NCBI GenBank assembly: GCA_964451605.1
Contig: CAYVJA010000085.1
Location: forward strand, 1-8,623
Origin: JAQVSH01 sp964451605
GTDB taxonomy: Bacteria > Bacteroidota > Bacteroidia > Bacteroidales > UBA4181
Direction: 5' to 3'
Length of the DNA stretch: 8,623 nucleotides
Positions within the stretch are counted from its first letter, which is position 1. Every line of letters starts with the position of its first letter. The notes under the pieces were generated by a model, which worked only from the letters and a program-made list of their open reading frames with translations, did not search any database and had not been told where the DNA came from. The position numbers were made by a program, and so were the translations under genes. This document shows positions 7,175-8,623 of this stretch, piece by piece.

Positions 7175-8509
7175 ATGAAAAAATCAGCACTACTTCTTCT
7201 GCTCTTTGCAGTAACAGTACAGGTTACGGCACAGAATGAAATCAAACAGAAGACTGTAACCCAAACCCGTTATACGGCCGATCCGGCTCCAATGGTGTAC
7301 AACGATACCGTCTATTTATACACTTCGCACGACGAAGATGACGCCACCGGCTTTAAAATGCTCAACTGGCTACTCTATACCTCTACCGATATGGTAAACT
7401 GGACCGAACACGGTGTTGTGGCATCGCTCGAAGCGTTCAGCTGGGTGCGTCACGACAATGGCGCGTGGGCTGTGCAATGTATTGAACGGAACGGCAAATT
7501 TTATCTCTATTGCCCCATGCATGGAAACGGCATTGGCGTTTTGGTGTCCGATTCTCCTTATGGCCCCTTTAAAGACCCTCTGGGGAAACGATTAATCGAA
7601 ACCAACCACATTTGGAACGATATTGATCCCACCGTTTTCATCGATGACGACGGGCAGGCCTGGCTCTACTGGGGTAACCCCGATCTCTACTATGTGAAGT
7701 TGAACCCCGACATGATCTCCCTTGCCGGAGATGTGGTAAAAGAGCCCACAAAACCCAAAAATTATCAGGAGGGGCCCTGGGCTTGGAAACGAAAAGGGCT
7801 CTATTACCTGGCCTACGCCTCTACTTGTTGCCCCGAAGGCATTGGGTATGCCATGAGTAATTCGCCAACCGGGCCGTGGGAGTACAAAGGGATGATTGTA
7901 GATGCCTCCAATCTTACCCGGGGCAATCATCCCGGAATTATCGACTACAAAGGCAAATCGTACTGTTTTGGCCACAGTTACGACCTTCTGAAGCAGAGCA
8001 CCTCTACCTTCTATGAGCGTCGTTCGGTAGATATGGACGAAATGGTCTATAACCAAGACGGAACCATACAGAATCGGCACTATTGGTCGGTCGAAGGCCC
8101 CGAACAGCAGGGAGTTATAAATCCCTTCGCCCGTGTCGAAGCCGAAACAATGGCCTGGAGTGTGGGGGTAAAAAGCAAAGGAGACATGAAATCGGGTATC
8201 TATATTGACCAGATTCATAACGGCGACTATATCTCGGTACGAGGCGCAGACTTTAAGAAGGGGGCAAAAAGCATGGAATTTTGCGTTTCCGCTGCCGGAG
8301 AGGGTGCTTCGCTGGAGGTTCGGCTCGACGCTCCCAATGGACAATTAGCCGGTGTACTTCCCGTAAAATCGACCGGAGGCCTTTCTCAGTTCACGGTACA
8401 ATCAGCGAACTTAGAAAAGATTAAAGGCGTGCACGACCTCTACTTTGTGGCTAAAGGAGGAGAGGGAGAGTTGTTTGGTTTTGATTGGTGGAGTGTCAAA
8501 AAGCGCTAA
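7175..8509 (+). CDS. Secreted GH43 glycosidase with C-terminal CBM6-like module (arabinofuranosidase/xylosidase type)
   Basis: The protein has 444 residues. Its signal peptide ends VTAQ|NE near residue 20. The five-bladed GH43 propeller covers about 30-312. The three catalytic carboxylates are visible: general base Asp36 in YTADPAPM, pKa-modulating Asp151 in NDIDPTVF, and general acid Glu199 in YQEGPWAW. His267 (FGHS) is the probable metal or active-centre histidine. Residues about 317-442 form a CBM6-like beta-sandwich (FARVEAETMAW; ASLEVRLDAPNGQLAG; VHDLYFVAKG). The position of the usual TGGW tryptophan is Leu403 (STGGLSQF), so sugar binding at that site may be changed. GH43 members act on arabinose or xylose linkages in arabinoxylan and arabinan; the GH3 and CE1 neighbours favour arabinoxylan. 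It is the third gene of the operon, 33 bp after the esterase, and its last codons form one arm of a hairpin. Confidence 0.92.
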   Translation: MKKSALLLLLFAVTVQVTAQNEIKQKTVTQTRYTADPAPMVYNDTVYLYTSHDEDDATGFKMLNWLLYTSTDMVNWTEHGVVASLEAFSWVRHDNGAWAVQCIERNGKFYLYCPMHGNGIGVLVSDSPYGPFKDPLGKRLIETNHIWNDIDPTVFIDDDGQAWLYWGNPDLYYVKLNPDMISLAGDVVKEPTKPKNYQEGPWAWKRKGLYYLAYASTCCPEGIGYAMSNSPTGPWEYKGMIVDASNLTRGNHPGIIDYKGKSYCFGHSYDLLKQSTSTFYERRSVDMDEMVYNQDGTIQNRHYWSVEGPEQQGVINPFARVEAETMAWSVGVKSKGDMKSGIYIDQIHNGDYISVRGADFKKGAKSMEFCVSAAGEGASLEVRLDAPNGQLAGVLPVKSTGGLSQFTVQSANLEKIKGVHDLYFVAKGGEGELFGFDWWSVKKR

Positions 8510-8523
8510 TGCGCTTTTTGACA
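8494..8523 (+). terminator. Perfect 13-bp hairpin overlapping the GH43 stop codon; possible intrinsic terminator
   Basis: TGTCAAAAAGCGC (8494-8506) and GCGCTTTTTGACA (8511-8523) are perfect reverse complements around the loop TAAT. The left arm encodes the final residues VKKR and the loop holds the TAA stop (8507-8509). The core has the terminator order A5-GCGC-loop-GCGC-T5 and is symmetric, so it could work on both strands. The GC core is only 4 bp and the T-run is short and followed by GAC, so termination may be partial. It could separate the GH3-CE1-GH43 unit from the next gene or protect the 3' end of the mRNA. Confidence 0.5.
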
Positions 8524-8524
8524 A

Positions 8525-8545
8525 ATGGTTAATGGTTAATGATTT
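8525..8545. repeat. Short 7-bp tandem repeat (ATGGTTA) in the spacer after GH43
   Basis: Two exact copies, ATGGTTA at 8525-8531 and 8532-8538, are followed by a degenerate third, ATGATTT. The complementary strand reads TAACCAT, which also occurs in the TAACCATTCACCATTATT stretch before GH3 at 2061-2078. Both non-coding spacers thus hold the same heptamer family in opposite orientation. Confidence 0.7.
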
Positions 8546-8546
8546 A

Positions 8547-8554
8547 TAAATTTG
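8547..8554 (+). promoter_or_regulatory. TAAATTTG, perfect -7 box match beside the next start codon (weak)
   Basis: TAAATTTG matches the Bacteroides -7 consensus TAnnTTTG completely, but it ends only 5 bases before the ATG at 8560, so transcription would start at or near the start codon and give a leaderless mRNA. The nearest TTTG upstream (8517-8520) is 26 bp away instead of 19-21 and lies in the hairpin arm. In this A/T-rich leader the match may be chance. Confidence 0.2.
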
Positions 8555-8559
8555 AAGGT

Positions 8560-8623
8560 ATGAAAGTCAGATGGTTAGTGGTTTTTTTGTTATTGTGCGG
8601 TTTTGGAGGGGTTTCGGCTATGG
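8560..8623 (+). CDS. Start of another secreted protein (first 21 codons, cut by window edge)
   Basis: The frame reads MKVRWLVVFLLLCGFGGVSA followed by Met, and runs off the right edge. The charged start, leucine/valine core and VSA end form a typical signal peptide with a likely cleavage after residue 20. The ATG lies 50 bp after the GH43 stop, beyond the hairpin and the 7-bp repeats, on the same strand. Given its position it is probably another member of the carbohydrate-degrading cluster, but nothing of the mature protein is visible, so no function can be assigned. Confidence 0.65.
   Translation, partial: MKVRWLVVFLLLCGFGGVSAM

Noticed and set aside
1..8623. CRISPR arrays, tRNA or rRNA genes, insertion sequences, attachment sites
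   Set aside because: No spaced repeats, RNA-gene landmarks, transposase motifs or terminal inverted repeats were seen; the window is densely filled by the genes listed.

Overview
The window looks like part of a plant-polysaccharide utilisation region from a Bacteroidales bacterium (Bacteroidota). Four things point there: secreted enzymes whose signal peptides end in an AQ| type site, start codons preceded by A/T-rich leaders without Shine-Dalgarno sequences, a promoter candidate of the Bacteroides type (TTTG, 20 bp, TAAATTTA), and a two-component-propeller sensor divergent from an enzyme operon. A more exact placement (for example Dysgonomonadaceae or Parabacteroides) would be a guess.

Layout. 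Positions 1-923, minus strand: the first 307 residues of a secreted or periplasmic sensor protein with two-component-regulator propeller repeats, cut by the left edge of the window. Positions 924-1072: a 149-bp divergent intergenic region with a rightward promoter candidate. Then, all on the plus strand: a 314-residue propeller-like protein of unknown function (1073-2017); a 75-bp spacer built largely of short tandem repeats; a very long 1273-residue family GH3 glycosidase with an inserted CBM6-like module and a long C-terminal extension (2093-5914); a CE1-type esterase (5936-7141); a GH43 glycosidase with a C-terminal CBM6-like module (7175-8509); a perfect 13-bp hairpin whose loop contains the GH43 stop codon; and the first 21 codons of another secreted protein (8560 to the right edge).

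How the genes may work together. GH3 (beta-xylosidase/arabinofuranosidase type), CE1 (acetyl-xylan or feruloyl esterase type) and GH43 (arabinofuranosidase/xylosidase type) follow each other with gaps of 21 and 33 bp and are very probably one transcript. This set fits removal of ester and arabinose side groups from, and trimming of, (feruloylated) arabinoxylan oligosaccharides. The divergent propeller sensor is the natural candidate for sensing the released sugars. No SusC/SusD pair lies in the window, so it covers only the enzyme part of such a locus. Substrate and regulation are inferences from family and context. All families were recognised by eye from motifs; no database search was run.
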